Shown one piece after another: positions 28,035 to 35,697 of a DNA stretch of 37,358 bases. The stretch comes from Methanothrix sp. (lineage in GTDB: Archaea; Halobacteriota; Methanosarcinia; Methanotrichales; Methanotrichaceae), in the NCBI GenBank assembly GCA_026394475.1, contig JAPKYD010000014.1, positions 1 to 37,358 of the forward strand. Reading direction: 5' to 3'. A model generated the notes under the pieces. It worked only from the letters and a program-made list of their open reading frames with translations, ran no database searches and was not told the DNA's origin. Each line of letters opens with the position of its first letter. Position 1 is the stretch's first letter. The position numbers were made by a program, and so were the translations under genes.

Positions 28035-28044
28035 ATCATTACTA

Positions 28045-28302
28045 TTATCTCATTTTGCATCTCTTGCTGTAATGAGGGCACTTGGTATTGGTGCAGACGT
28101 TCTCCTTTGCAGCTTCAGTGAGCCCCATCAGCAGGAAGTCGAGACGGTTTATTATCTCCGCTTCGGCTGATGCCGACTCCGCTAGCTGTAGAGACTGCTC
28201 CGCCCTTCGTCTCAGATCCCTGGCCCTCGTACTCTCTTTGCGAAGAGCTGCAGCTTCGGCCTCCAGCTCCTGCAAAAGCTCCTTCCAGTTCACAGGCTCC
28301 AT
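28045..28302 (-). CDS. Small coiled-coil protein with Cys/His tail, next to marker 12
   Basis: 85 residues. Residues 5-50 are an alanine- and glutamate-rich coiled coil (LLQELEAEAAALRKESTRA, then RRRAEQSLQLAESASAEAE). The end is NVCTNTKCPHYSKRCKMR, a compact cluster of three cysteines and a histidine that could bind zinc or an iron-sulfur cluster. It overlaps the marker 12 gene by 13 bases in another frame, so it is translationally coupled to it. I know no named family; the partner is probably the marker 12 protein. Confidence 0.75.
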   Translation of the reverse strand: MEPVNWKELLQELEAEAAALRKESTRARDLRRRAEQSLQLAESASAEAEIINRLDFLLMGLTEAAKENVCTNTKCPHYSKRCKMR

Positions 28303-29261
28303 GCTTTGCCATCCTTAAACCTGGCAGCCTGGTCCACCTCCAGGCCCAGGATGCTTTCGCAGCCTTTGAACACAGCCGCTGCAATCCAGGCGCAACCTTC
28401 AGCGGCCGCACATCTTCCCAGGGATTTCACATCTCTGCCCAAGAGATCAGCTACGCGCGTCTCGATCAGAGGAGATGGGCTGCCAGCCAGAAAGAGGCGA
28501 GGGTCGGGTTCCCCCCGATCGCGCGAGAGGACGAGCAGGGCGGAGATCTCCATGGCCGCGAATAAGGCAAGAGACTCAAGAGCCAGTCTTCGTTCCTCGG
28601 GAGCACATTCCTCGAGGCCCGACCGCCCCATCTTGCAGAGAATGCCGCCGCAGGTGAAGGCCTGATTGGCGCTCATCTTTCCCGCATCCACCTTTCTTAT
28701 GGCTTCAACATCCAGAGGGCCTTGCATCAATCCAGGCGCGAAGATGGGAGCATCGATGGCCCCGATGATCTCTCCCTTCAGGACGCAGAAGGTCACGGTA
28801 TTGGAGCTGGCATCGGAGACTATGAAGCTGTTTTGGCCTTGCCGGAAGACTCCGTAGGCCAGGCCGACCTTTTCCGGGCTCATGCCGTGGGAGAAGACCT
28901 TCAGCCTGGGATCGACATCGCCTGCGCGGTGTATTCCCGGCAAAAGCACGCAGGGCCAGCCGGAATTCTTTATTGCCTCGAAGACCCTGGTGCCTCCGCC
29001 GACGTGCAGGCCGGCACCATCCTGCTGGATGATGCCCCGGTTCGGGGCGTCCTCCAGGCGCACGATGCGGGTGAGACCGTCGCCCATGGAGTAGGTCAGG
29101 ACCACCAGATCGACATGGGAGAGTCCCAGATTACGCCGAATGCCTGCGAGGATCTCCTCAGAAGAGAGCCGGCTGGCTTCGTGCCTAGGAAGCTCCCAGC
29201 AGCGTCCTGTCTCGACGGCAAAGCGGATAGCTGTGGTCCCGTGATCGATGCCTAAGAACAT
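28290..29261 (-). CDS. Methanogenesis marker protein 12
   Basis: 323 residues of the ASKHA (acetate kinase/sugar kinase/Hsp70) fold. The phosphate-1 motif is FLGIDHGTTAIRFAV at the start; VSDASSNTVTFCVLKGEIIGAIDAP is the second phosphate region, and FLAGSPSPL is near the end. The family occurs in essentially all methanogens and its reaction is unknown. The ATG lies inside the cofD stop region (10-base overlap), tying it to F420 synthesis by expression, and the Cys/His coiled coil follows by overlap. Confidence 0.88.
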   Translation of the reverse strand: MFLGIDHGTTAIRFAVETGRCWELPRHEASRLSSEEILAGIRRNLGLSHVDLVVLTYSMGDGLTRIVRLEDAPNRGIIQQDGAGLHVGGGTRVFEAIKNSGWPCVLLPGIHRAGDVDPRLKVFSHGMSPEKVGLAYGVFRQGQNSFIVSDASSNTVTFCVLKGEIIGAIDAPIFAPGLMQGPLDVEAIRKVDAGKMSANQAFTCGGILCKMGRSGLEECAPEERRLALESLALFAAMEISALLVLSRDRGEPDPRLFLAGSPSPLIETRVADLLGRDVKSLGRCAAAEGCAWIAAAVFKGCESILGLEVDQAARFKDGKAWSL

Positions 29262-30145
29262 TTGATCAGCTCGAGCAAGCTTCTCGCCAGACTGAGGCTA
29301 TCTTTCTTGCTCCTCATAAGAGTATCCAGCCGGACGCACTCTCCTTTGTAGCTGCTCGTCTTGTCGACCACAAAGAGATCAACCTTGCCCAAAAGGGATT
29401 TCACGCCCTCATCGCTGACGGGAACGCCGCCAGCGTGCATGAGCTTCGCCGCCGGACCGCTCACCGGCCTGTTTCCCACCAGCGGGCTGACGGCCACGAC
29501 CTTTTTTCCCTTCAGGCGCGCGCGCACGCCCGGCAAAGCCAGGATAGGCCCGATGCTGGTCACGGGATTGCTGGGGCCGAGGAGAACGGTGTCCTCCTGC
29601 TCCAGAAGATCCAGGAAACCCTGGCTTGGAATAGCTTTTTCTATTCCCTCGAAGGTGAGAGACAGAATATCCGGCACTCCTTTTAAACCCACCCAAAAGT
29701 CCTGGAAGTGCATCTTTCTCTCTCCGGTAGCGATGAATGTAGAAACAGGATCATCGCTCATGGGAACGACCTTCTGCTCGATCCCCAGGGATCTTGCCAG
29801 GGCCTCGGTGGCGCGGCTCAGGCCAAGGCCGCGCCGCAGCAGCTCGGAGCGAAAGATGTGCACGGCCCTATCTTTGTCGCCCAGTGTAAGCCTCTCTTGA
29901 TGGCCTAAAGCGAGCAGGAAGTCGTGGGTGAGAGTCCTATCGCCCTTGATGCCCCACCATCTTTTTTCGTCTATCAAATCCGCCAGGGTGTAGAGCACTG
30001 TGTCCACATCCGGCGAGACGTAGTTGCCTGAGATCCAGAGGTCCTCCGCCGTGTTCACCACCACGGAGAGGGACTCTGGCAAAAGAAGTTCTTTCAAGCC
30101 CCGGAGAAGCTTGGGCGTGCCCGTGCCGCCGCTGAAAACTATCAT
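29252..30145 (-). CDS. cofD: 2-phospho-L-lactate transferase
   Basis: 297 residues. It begins MIVFSGGTGTPKLLRGL, with NTAEDLWISGNYVSPDVDTVLYTLA near 31-55 and LGPSNPVTSIGPILALPG near 195, all CofD hallmarks. It transfers the phospholactyl part of an activated guanylyl intermediate to FO, giving F420-0. The ATG is one base after the zpr1 stop, and marker 12 overlaps its end. Confidence 0.96.
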   Translation of the reverse strand: MIVFSGGTGTPKLLRGLKELLLPESLSVVVNTAEDLWISGNYVSPDVDTVLYTLADLIDEKRWWGIKGDRTLTHDFLLALGHQERLTLGDKDRAVHIFRSELLRRGLGLSRATEALARSLGIEQKVVPMSDDPVSTFIATGERKMHFQDFWVGLKGVPDILSLTFEGIEKAIPSQGFLDLLEQEDTVLLGPSNPVTSIGPILALPGVRARLKGKKVVAVSPLVGNRPVSGPAAKLMHAGGVPVSDEGVKSLLGKVDLFVVDKTSSYKGECVRLDTLMRSKKDSLSLARSLLELIKCS

Positions 30146-30146
30146 C

Positions 30147-30671
30147 TCAGACGTCCAGAGGGGATTTCACAGCCTTCTTCGAGGCTATGGCGCTGTTGCC
30201 CAGGGGATCCTCGATCACGAAGGTCAGCCTGAACTGGCCCTTCCTGACAAGGTCGATCTTCTCCAGGATCGCTTCGCCTCGTCTTGTGCTCTCCACATTG
30301 CCCGCCTCTCGCGCCGAGCGAGTGGCGAAGGCTACAATATCCTCGATTCTGTCCAGGACGCCTTCCACATTGGATATGTAAGACTCAGAGGCATATCCCG
30401 GCTCGACGTCTATGCCCAGCTCCGGCACTCTTATGGTGCCGCTGGAGGAACGGATCACTCTGGCATCCAGATCCTCGACCGCCGTCACCTCCAGGGTGTA
30501 GCGTGAAGCCTCCTTCTGGGTCAGCAGGATGGTATCGCTGTTCCTGAAGCCGCAGCTGCACACGCCGGCGATGACCATGGCCTCTCCGAAATAGGGTACC
30601 TCCAGGGTCTCCCAGTGAAACTGCATCTCTTTACAGCAGACGGGACAGTTGGCATTTGTCGCTAAATTCAA
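30147..30671 (-). CDS. ZPR1-type zinc-finger protein
   Basis: 174 residues, one ZPR1 module. The four-cysteine zinc finger is CPVCCKEMQFHWETLEVPYFGE followed by VCSCGFRNSD, and the downstream beta domain includes RVIRSSSGTIRVPELGIDVEPG. Eukaryotic ZPR1 assists eEF1A folding; the archaeal role is not established, but a chaperone for aEF1A is a fair guess. The start is TTG at 30671, overlapping the sepF stop (TTGA), with GGAGG six bases upstream. Confidence 0.9.
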   Translation of the reverse strand: MNLATNANCPVCCKEMQFHWETLEVPYFGEAMVIAGVCSCGFRNSDTILLTQKEASRYTLEVTAVEDLDARVIRSSSGTIRVPELGIDVEPGYASESYISNVEGVLDRIEDIVAFATRSAREAGNVESTRRGEAILEKIDLVRKGQFRLTFVIEDPLGNSAIASKKAVKSPLDV

Positions 30672-31033
30672 TCTTTGCCTCCGACCACCTTCTCGCGGTC
30701 TATCTTAATGCCGCTTGGCACCAGAACCACCAGATCATCGCCTATCCCCGCGATATCTCCCGAGACGTCCTCCACCGCCTTCTTGAGCTCGCCAATGGCC
30801 CTGTCCAGGGCGGCTTTGTCTCGCTTCAGGCCGGCGATATCCACCAGGATTATATTCCCGGCGTAGATCTCCTGCTTGATCTCCGGCAGAACCTCGACCT
30901 TTCCCAGCTCTGCCACCCTCAGGACGATCTCCGGGGAGCCGCCCATCTCCTCGAACTGACCCAGATCGACCTCGGAGTAATCCTCTTCTCCAGACTTGCC
31001 TATAAGCTTGAGCTTCTCCAGAAATCCCGCCAT
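30668..31033 (-). CDS. sepF: Cell division protein SepF
   Basis: 121 residues. The N-terminal MAGFLEKLKLIGKSG is an amphipathic membrane-targeting helix, followed by an acidic linker and the SepF core (EIKQEIYAGNIILVDIAGLKRD, then VEDVSGDIAGIGDDLVVLVPSGIKI). In archaea SepF anchors FtsZ to the membrane at the division site. It heads a five-gene unit sepF-zpr1-cofD-marker12-coiled coil. TATA-rich sequence lies at 31063-31078 and GAGGGG precedes the ATG. Confidence 0.94.
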   Translation of the reverse strand: MAGFLEKLKLIGKSGEEDYSEVDLGQFEEMGGSPEIVLRVAELGKVEVLPEIKQEIYAGNIILVDIAGLKRDKAALDRAIGELKKAVEDVSGDIAGIGDDLVVLVPSGIKIDREKVVGGKD

Positions 31034-31062
31034 TTAAAACCCCTCGACGAAAAATGTGTATT

Positions 31063-31078
31063 ATTATATTTATATTTA
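31063..31078 (-). promoter_or_regulatory. Promoter of the sepF-zpr1-cofD operon
   Basis: On the minus strand AAATATAAATATAATA, an extended TATA region 30-45 bases before the sepF ATG at 31033. Confidence 0.5.
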
Positions 31079-31084
31079 ACGTTG

Positions 31085-31264
31085 CTACATATCCACCAGC
31101 TTTACGCCCACCAGGCCCATGGCTGCCATGAAGAGCAGGACGATCAGAGCGAAACCAGGCGACCTCAGCTCTGCTGGAAGAGCGATCTGCACGACTAGAA
31201 TGAGGGCGATCATCAGAAGCACCAGACCGGTGCTCATGCCAATCTCAAGCCAAATCTTCTTCAC
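31085..31264 (-). CDS. Small two-helix membrane protein, 59 residues, overlapping cofG
   Basis: A GTG at 31264 with AGGTG eight bases upstream opens a 59-codon frame ending in TAG. The product has two hydrophobic helices ([18 protein letters not shown] and [18 protein letters not shown]) separated by PAELRSP. The GTG start overlaps the end of cofG by 20 bases; an ATG at 31237, eight bases after the cofG stop, is the alternative start. Unknown family. It would be the last gene of the egsA-UPF0179-cofG run. Confidence 0.65.
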   Translation of the reverse strand: MKKIWLEIGMSTGLVLLMIALILVVQIALPAELRSPGFALIVLLFMAAMGLVGVKLVDM

Positions 31265-32273
31265 GAATTAGACACCTTTCTATCTTAGGAGATATACTTT
31301 TTCGCCGCAGGCCGTCCTCGCTCGCCAGAGCCGTCAACAGAGCGCGGGTCTTTTGGCCATGCCACCGCCGCAAGATAAAGCGGGGATAAACCGGCAACCT
31401 CTCCTTAAGGATATAGCCTTTCAGATGCATTCGCAGCTCCTCAGGCCCCGGCCAGGGATGATCGGGATTTATCCAGTCGGATGTCACCGGGCTTATTCCC
31501 CCCAGATCATCTGCCCCGGCGTCCGCCAGAGGCAGAGGGTCAACCAGGTTGGGAGGAACCTGAACGGCTACTTCAGGGGGCAAAATGTCTCTGGCCATAC
31601 TCACTACCTGACGAAGATCCTCTATGCCGGGCCGAGGCGCTCTTGCCAGGGCGGTTCCCGGTTTAGGATCAAGCGGCTGGATGATGACCTCCTGGATGTG
31701 ATCGTAGGTTCTATGCAGACCGGCTATGGCCTCCAGGGATTCCTTTCTATCCGCCCAGCTCTCGCCAATGCCTATCAGGATGCCGGTAGTGAAGGGAATC
31801 TGCAGCCTGCCCGCCCGGGCGATGTGATCCAATCTCACATCAGGCCGCTTTCCCGGCGAGCCGTCATGAGACCTCAGGCGGGCCGTGGTCTCCAGCATCA
31901 TCCCCATGGATGCATTGTATGGCTGCAGCAGCCGCAGGCCGTCATCATCAAGGATGCCAGCGTTGGTGTGGGGCAGCAGTCCTGCCTCCAGGGCCAGCTC
32001 ACAGAGCTCCACCAGATAATCCAGGAGGTTGGATCGACCCACTTCGGCCATGAGCCTCTCAAAACCCGCTACCCGCCAGGGGCTCTCGCCCAAGGAAAAA
32101 AGGGCCTCGCTGCAGCCCGCCTCCGCTCCGCGGGCCAGGAGAGTCAATGCCTCTGACTTGCGAATTACTCGAGCCTGGGGAGGGTCACGCCGAAAAGAGC
32201 AGTAACCGCACCTGTTCCTGCACAGGTCGGTCACGGGAAGGAATACGTTCCTTGAATAGGTGAGAAGATGCAT
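31245..32273 (-). CDS. cofG: FO synthase subunit CofG (radical SAM)
   Basis: 342 residues. The radical-SAM cluster motif is CRNRCGYC (C18, C22, C25), followed by ALFSLGESP and later [28 protein letters not shown], typical of CofG. With CofH it makes the deazaflavin FO, precursor of F420; cofH is not in the window. The ATG directly follows the UPF0179 stop (TAGATG). cofD, acting later in the same pathway, is in the neighbouring operon. Confidence 0.95.
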   Translation of the reverse strand: MHLLTYSRNVFLPVTDLCRNRCGYCSFRRDPPQARVIRKSEALTLLARGAEAGCSEALFSLGESPWRVAGFERLMAEVGRSNLLDYLVELCELALEAGLLPHTNAGILDDDGLRLLQPYNASMGMMLETTARLRSHDGSPGKRPDVRLDHIARAGRLQIPFTTGILIGIGESWADRKESLEAIAGLHRTYDHIQEVIIQPLDPKPGTALARAPRPGIEDLRQVVSMARDILPPEVAVQVPPNLVDPLPLADAGADDLGGISPVTSDWINPDHPWPGPEELRMHLKGYILKERLPVYPRFILRRWHGQKTRALLTALASEDGLRRKSISPKIERCLIREEDLA

Positions 32274-32723
32274 CTAGCGCCGGAACTCCACCAGCTTCAG
32301 GACATTTCCCCGCGGACATTCCTCCGGAGATTCCCCCACCACCTCCACGATGGTGCACCTCTCGCCATCCTTCAAGCCCGCAGGGTGACACATCTCGAAC
32401 ATGCTGCATTCCTCATCGTCACACTTCATGGCCTCAAAGACGATCTTGGAGCCGGGAAAGGCCTTCCTGGCGTCGAAGGCCGCGATTATGGGGCTCTCCG
32501 CCACCTCCACAGCGCGAACTCCCGCCTCGTGGATGGGGCACTCGTGGACCAGCTCTCCCCGCGTTCCCAGGACTCTGTACCGCCGTTTCGGCTCCAGGTT
32601 GATGCAGGTGTTTCTGAGCTTGCAGGCTTCGCATTCGGGAGTCGGGCCCATGAAGGTGAACTCCATGCCAATGGTGGCGAGCTTAGTTCCAATCAGCGTG
32701 ATTTGTGTAGATGCCTCGGACAT
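32274..32723 (-). CDS. UPF0179 family protein
   Basis: 149 residues with a cysteine-rich archaeal UPF0179 pattern: [30 protein letters not shown] and EECPRGN. The paired cysteines suggest a metal or iron-sulfur site. Function unknown. The ATG at 32723 has GGAGGATGA just upstream. It lies 29 bases after egsA and abuts cofG, so the three are likely co-transcribed. Confidence 0.88.
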   Translation of the reverse strand: MSEASTQITLIGTKLATIGMEFTFMGPTPECEACKLRNTCINLEPKRRYRVLGTRGELVHECPIHEAGVRAVEVAESPIIAAFDARKAFPGSKIVFEAMKCDDEECSMFEMCHPAGLKDGERCTIVEVVGESPEECPRGNVLKLVEFRR

Positions 32724-32752
32724 AATTCATCCTCCGGTCTAATTATTATTTA

Positions 32753-33802
32753 TTAGATTATTCCCGTAGCTTCGGCCGCACTTGCCGCCGCCTTGGAGTT
32801 GAGGCCTGAGTCCAGTATGGTATAGCGATCTGGCCGGATCTTATGGGCAGAGATCAGAGCCTCGATCACCTGTTCCGCATCCAGGCCCAGTTGAGAAGCA
32901 GTCGTGGGCGCTCCCACCTGGCCCAAAGCGCTGCGGATCATCTCCCAGTCTCCGCCATGCAGATACATCATCATTATGGTGCCAAGGCCGCACAGCTCGC
33001 CATGGAGCGCTCTTCCCGAAGCGATGCGGTTCATGGCATGGGCGAACTTGTGCTCCGAGCCGCTGGCGGGGCGTGATGAGCCGGCTATGCTCATGGCCAC
33101 ACCGCTGGAGATGAGAGCCTTGACTACTATCTTCGCCGACTCTTCCAGGCCTGGCCGGATATCGGGTGCAAGCTCCACTATCATCCTCGCCGTCATGCCG
33201 GAGAGGGCTGAGGCATATTCGCTGTATTCCTCATTTCTCAGCCGGTGGGCCAGCTGCCAGTCCAGGATGGCCGTGTAATTGGAGATTATGTCACCGCATC
33301 CGGCAGCAAGCAGCCGCGCAGGCGCCTGCGAAATTATTTTCGTGTCTGCCACAATGGCCAGGGGCGCCTGCGCTGGGATGGAAGCGGTCTCTCCATTTAT
33401 GGTCAACGATGCCTGAGCTGAGCAGATGCCGTCGTGGGAGGCGGCCGTGGGCACAGATAGAAACGGTATATCCACCCGCAGAGATGCCAGCTTGGCTATG
33501 TCTATCGACCTGCCGCCGCCAGCGCCAATAAAGAATCCAGCCTCAATCTCTCGCGCCAGCCTCTCTGCGCGATCCACCTCCTCCATCTTGGAGGCGCTGG
33601 TGATGAGGGTTTCAGGCTGAAATCCACCATCCTCCAGCATTTTGAATATGGCCTTTCCCACCACGTCATCTGTATGGGGGCCGGTGACGATGAGGGTGCG
33701 AGGCTCAAGCTTCAGATCGGCGCAGATCTCCGGAAGCTCTAGCACGACTCCACTGCCCACCGCTACTTTTCGCGGAAGCTCCATCCATCTAGATCCGACC
33801 AA
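32753..33802 (-). CDS. egsA: Glycerol-1-phosphate dehydrogenase
   Basis: About 349 residues of the iron/zinc alcohol dehydrogenase type. The nucleotide-binding GAGGGRSIDIAKLAS and the metal-binding residues in AGCGDIISNYTAILDW, SGSEHKFAHAM and GRALHGELCGLG are visible. It reduces dihydroxyacetone phosphate to sn-glycerol-1-phosphate, the archaeal lipid backbone. Starts possible: GTG 33811, TTG 33802, ATG 33784. The TATA box at 33824-33833 would start transcription at about 33802, and GGTGA precedes that TTG, so I prefer it. Confidence 0.94.
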   Translation of the reverse strand: MVGSRWMELPRKVAVGSGVVLELPEICADLKLEPRTLIVTGPHTDDVVGKAIFKMLEDGGFQPETLITSASKMEEVDRAERLAREIEAGFFIGAGGGRSIDIAKLASLRVDIPFLSVPTAASHDGICSAQASLTINGETASIPAQAPLAIVADTKIISQAPARLLAAGCGDIISNYTAILDWQLAHRLRNEEYSEYASALSGMTARMIVELAPDIRPGLEESAKIVVKALISSGVAMSIAGSSRPASGSEHKFAHAMNRIASGRALHGELCGLGTIMMMYLHGGDWEMIRSALGQVGAPTTASQLGLDAEQVIEALISAHKIRPDRYTILDSGLNSKAAASAAEATGII

Positions 33803-33823
33803 CCGCCTCACCAGCTAAACAGG

Positions 33824-33833
33824 CTATAAATTA
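33824..33833 (-). promoter_or_regulatory. TATA box of egsA
   Basis: On the minus strand TAATTTATAG, centred near 33828; start expected near 33802, which argues against the GTG at 33811. Confidence 0.45.
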
Positions 33834-33862
33834 AGAGTCCTCCGCGGTATAAAACCATATCC

Positions 33863-34621
33863 TTAGGATGTGACAATCTCCGAGCGGAGATCGCACAGGA
33901 TGCGGTCCCGTATCTTATTGACCTCGGAGCTGGTCCTGTTCCTGGGGCGAGGAAGGGGGATCTCGATGACATCCTTTACACGGCCCGGTCGGGCGGACAT
34001 GATCACAATGCGATCCGCCAGGAAGATGGCCTCATCCACGCTGTGAGTGACGAAGACCACGGTCTTCTTCTCCTCCTCCCAGATGCGTAAGAGCTCGGAC
34101 TGCATGAGGTTGCGAGTCTGGGCATCCAGAGCGCCGAAGGGCTCGTCCATGAGCAGAGCCTTAGGGTCGTTGACCAAAGCTCGCGCGATGGCCACGCGCT
34201 GCTTCATGCCTCCGGAGAGCTCGTGAGGATAGCGGGCCTCAAAGCGCTCCAGGCCCACCATCTTGAGGTACTGCCTGCTCTGCGTCCGGCGTTCATCAGC
34301 GGGCACGCCTTTCAGCTCCAGGCCGAAGGCGATGTTGTCCAAGACGGTTCGCCATGGGAATAGAGAGTACTCTTGAAAGACCATGCCCCGCTCCGGGCCG
34401 GGCCCCGTTATGAGATCGCCTGCCAGGGAGACCGTGCCCGAGGTGGGCTCCTCCAGGCCAGCGATGATGCGAAGCAGGGTGGTCTTGCCGCAGCCTGAGG
34501 GGCCGATGAAGCAGATGAACTCGTTCTCCCTGATGCTCAAGTTGATCTCCCGCAGGACCTCCATCTCCTTGCCGTCTGCCCAAAAGAGCTTATTTAAACC
34601 CTTGATCTCCAGCAAAGCCAT
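33863..34621 (-). CDS. ABC transporter ATPase, nitrate/sulfonate/taurine type
   Basis: About 252 residues. Walker A GPSGCGKTT, Q-loop FQEYSLFPW, signature LSGGMKQR, Walker B ALLMDEPFGALD and H-loop VTHSVDEA are all intact, and the FPWRTVLDN text is typical of SsuB/TauB/NrtD proteins. It would power import of an anion or sulfonate, but no permease or binding protein is in the window. The frame extends to 34663, but the TATA box at 34650-34656 would start transcription near 34627, so the ATG at 34621 is the start. Confidence 0.92.
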   Translation of the reverse strand: MALLEIKGLNKLFWADGKEMEVLREINLSIRENEFICFIGPSGCGKTTLLRIIAGLEEPTSGTVSLAGDLITGPGPERGMVFQEYSLFPWRTVLDNIAFGLELKGVPADERRTQSRQYLKMVGLERFEARYPHELSGGMKQRVAIARALVNDPKALLMDEPFGALDAQTRNLMQSELLRIWEEEKKTVVFVTHSVDEAIFLADRIVIMSARPGRVKDVIEIPLPRPRNRTSSEVNKIRDRILCDLRSEIVTS

Positions 34622-34649
34622 GCGAGATCGAAATTTCGCCCAATGGTAG

Positions 34650-34656
34650 GTATATC
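34650..34656 (-). promoter_or_regulatory. TATA box of the ABC ATPase gene
   Basis: On the minus strand AGATATA, centred near 34653, about 32 bases before the ATG at 34621. Confidence 0.4.
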
Positions 34657-34821
34657 TTTGCATTCAGGAAGGATGGAAGAGAAAAAAAGTACGGGGTGAA
34701 TGGGAAGAATGCCGTCCTTTGCCCAGAAGCGTGTAGGGCGGGAGGAGAGCAATCTTCCTTTGCCACAAGGATATGATGGACGGGCTGCTATTTAGTCAAT
34801 GTCCGCGCGGAGCGAAAGTAA

Positions 34822-35637
34822 TCAGATCTTCTCCGGCTTTTCCAGGAGCCGGGTCTTCTTCATCAGCTCTCCCGTGCGGGCGTGAGGCTTCCTGGAGACG
34901 GAATCGTTGCCTTTCTCCAGCTCTCTGGCCTCGTCCGCAAGGCGCGCAGCCGCCCGCATGACCTCATGGCCGGCGGCAGCAGCCAGGGCGATGGCCTCCA
35001 GCTCCTTGAGCCTGAAGCAGGCCTGGGCGTCGATAGAGGCGACCGTTTGCGCCATGTAGAGCGCGCCCACGGCCTTGGCGCGAGCGTAGGGATTCTGGAA
35101 ATTCATGCGCTCTGCGCACTTCTCCGGCGTAGCTAAGATCGCGGGCAGATTGATTTCGCCCTTGGCGATGAGGGCCATGGCCCTGTCCAGCTCCTCCTGA
35201 ACCAGCCTGATTGCGCCGCCGGCGGCCAGAACCTTGAGGGCATCAGAGTTGAAGAGGGCCATCTCTGCCGGGTCGAGGAACTCGCGCTTAGCGCCGATGA
35301 GCGGGTCCACGGGCAGGATGATGTAGCCGGTCCCCAGCGCATCGCGTGCCTCTTTCTTGGTCGGGCCGTCGGAGATGACGATGGTGGGCAGGCCCCGGAA
35401 TTGCTCTCGGGCAGCTGTTGGTCCCGCGGTCGCGGCGTTGGGGCTGCTGATGACTACGAGCTGCGGACCCCAGGCCTTCAGCTCCACTGAGGCTTCGCCC
35501 TCCTTCTTGGTCATCTTGGGGCCGAAGCTGACGATCTTGAACTCAACGTCGGTTCGTTCTGCTATCTCATCCAAGGCCAGATCAATGGCAAGGGAGGTTG
35601 CAATATTTCCCAGCTTGATAAAACCGATCTTGAACAT
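34822..35637 (-). CDS. mtd: F420-dependent methylene-tetrahydromethanopterin dehydrogenase
   Basis: 271 residues from the ATG at 35637, where the family begins (MFKIGFIKLGNIATS). The frame is open to 35808, but the extra part runs across the promoter and into hisC. Conserved text includes SFGPKMTKKE, ISSPNAATAGPTAAREQF, ISDGPTKKEARDALGTGYI and FLDPAEMALFN. Mtd reversibly reduces methenyl- to methylene-H4MPT with F420H2 in the CO2-reducing branch. It is divergent from hisC over a 60-base gap with an AT-rich centre. Confidence 0.96.
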   Translation of the reverse strand: MFKIGFIKLGNIATSLAIDLALDEIAERTDVEFKIVSFGPKMTKKEGEASVELKAWGPQLVVISSPNAATAGPTAAREQFRGLPTIVISDGPTKKEARDALGTGYIILPVDPLIGAKREFLDPAEMALFNSDALKVLAAGGAIRLVQEELDRAMALIAKGEINLPAILATPEKCAERMNFQNPYARAKAVGALYMAQTVASIDAQACFRLKELEAIALAAAAGHEVMRAAARLADEARELEKGNDSVSRKPHARTGELMKKTRLLEKPEKI

Positions 35638-35658
35638 GCTGGCTTTGAGACCCAGAAG

Positions 35659-35670
35659 AGATAAAAGGAT
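35659..35670. promoter_or_regulatory. Shared TATA region between mtd and hisC
   Basis: GATAAAAGGATAT lies about 35 bases before the hisC ATG at 35698, and its complement CCTTTTATC about 28 bases before the mtd ATG at 35637. The two divergent promoters seem to use the same few base pairs, so polymerase can face only one way at a time. Confidence 0.4.
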
Positions 35671-35697
35671 ATCTTCCCGATTAAACAGTCCTCGTGA

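Noticed and set aside
34700-34795. Plus-strand ORF of 31 codons between the ABC ATPase and mtd
   Set aside because: GGGGTGA touches the ATG with no spacing, there is no promoter in place, and the composition is unremarkable.
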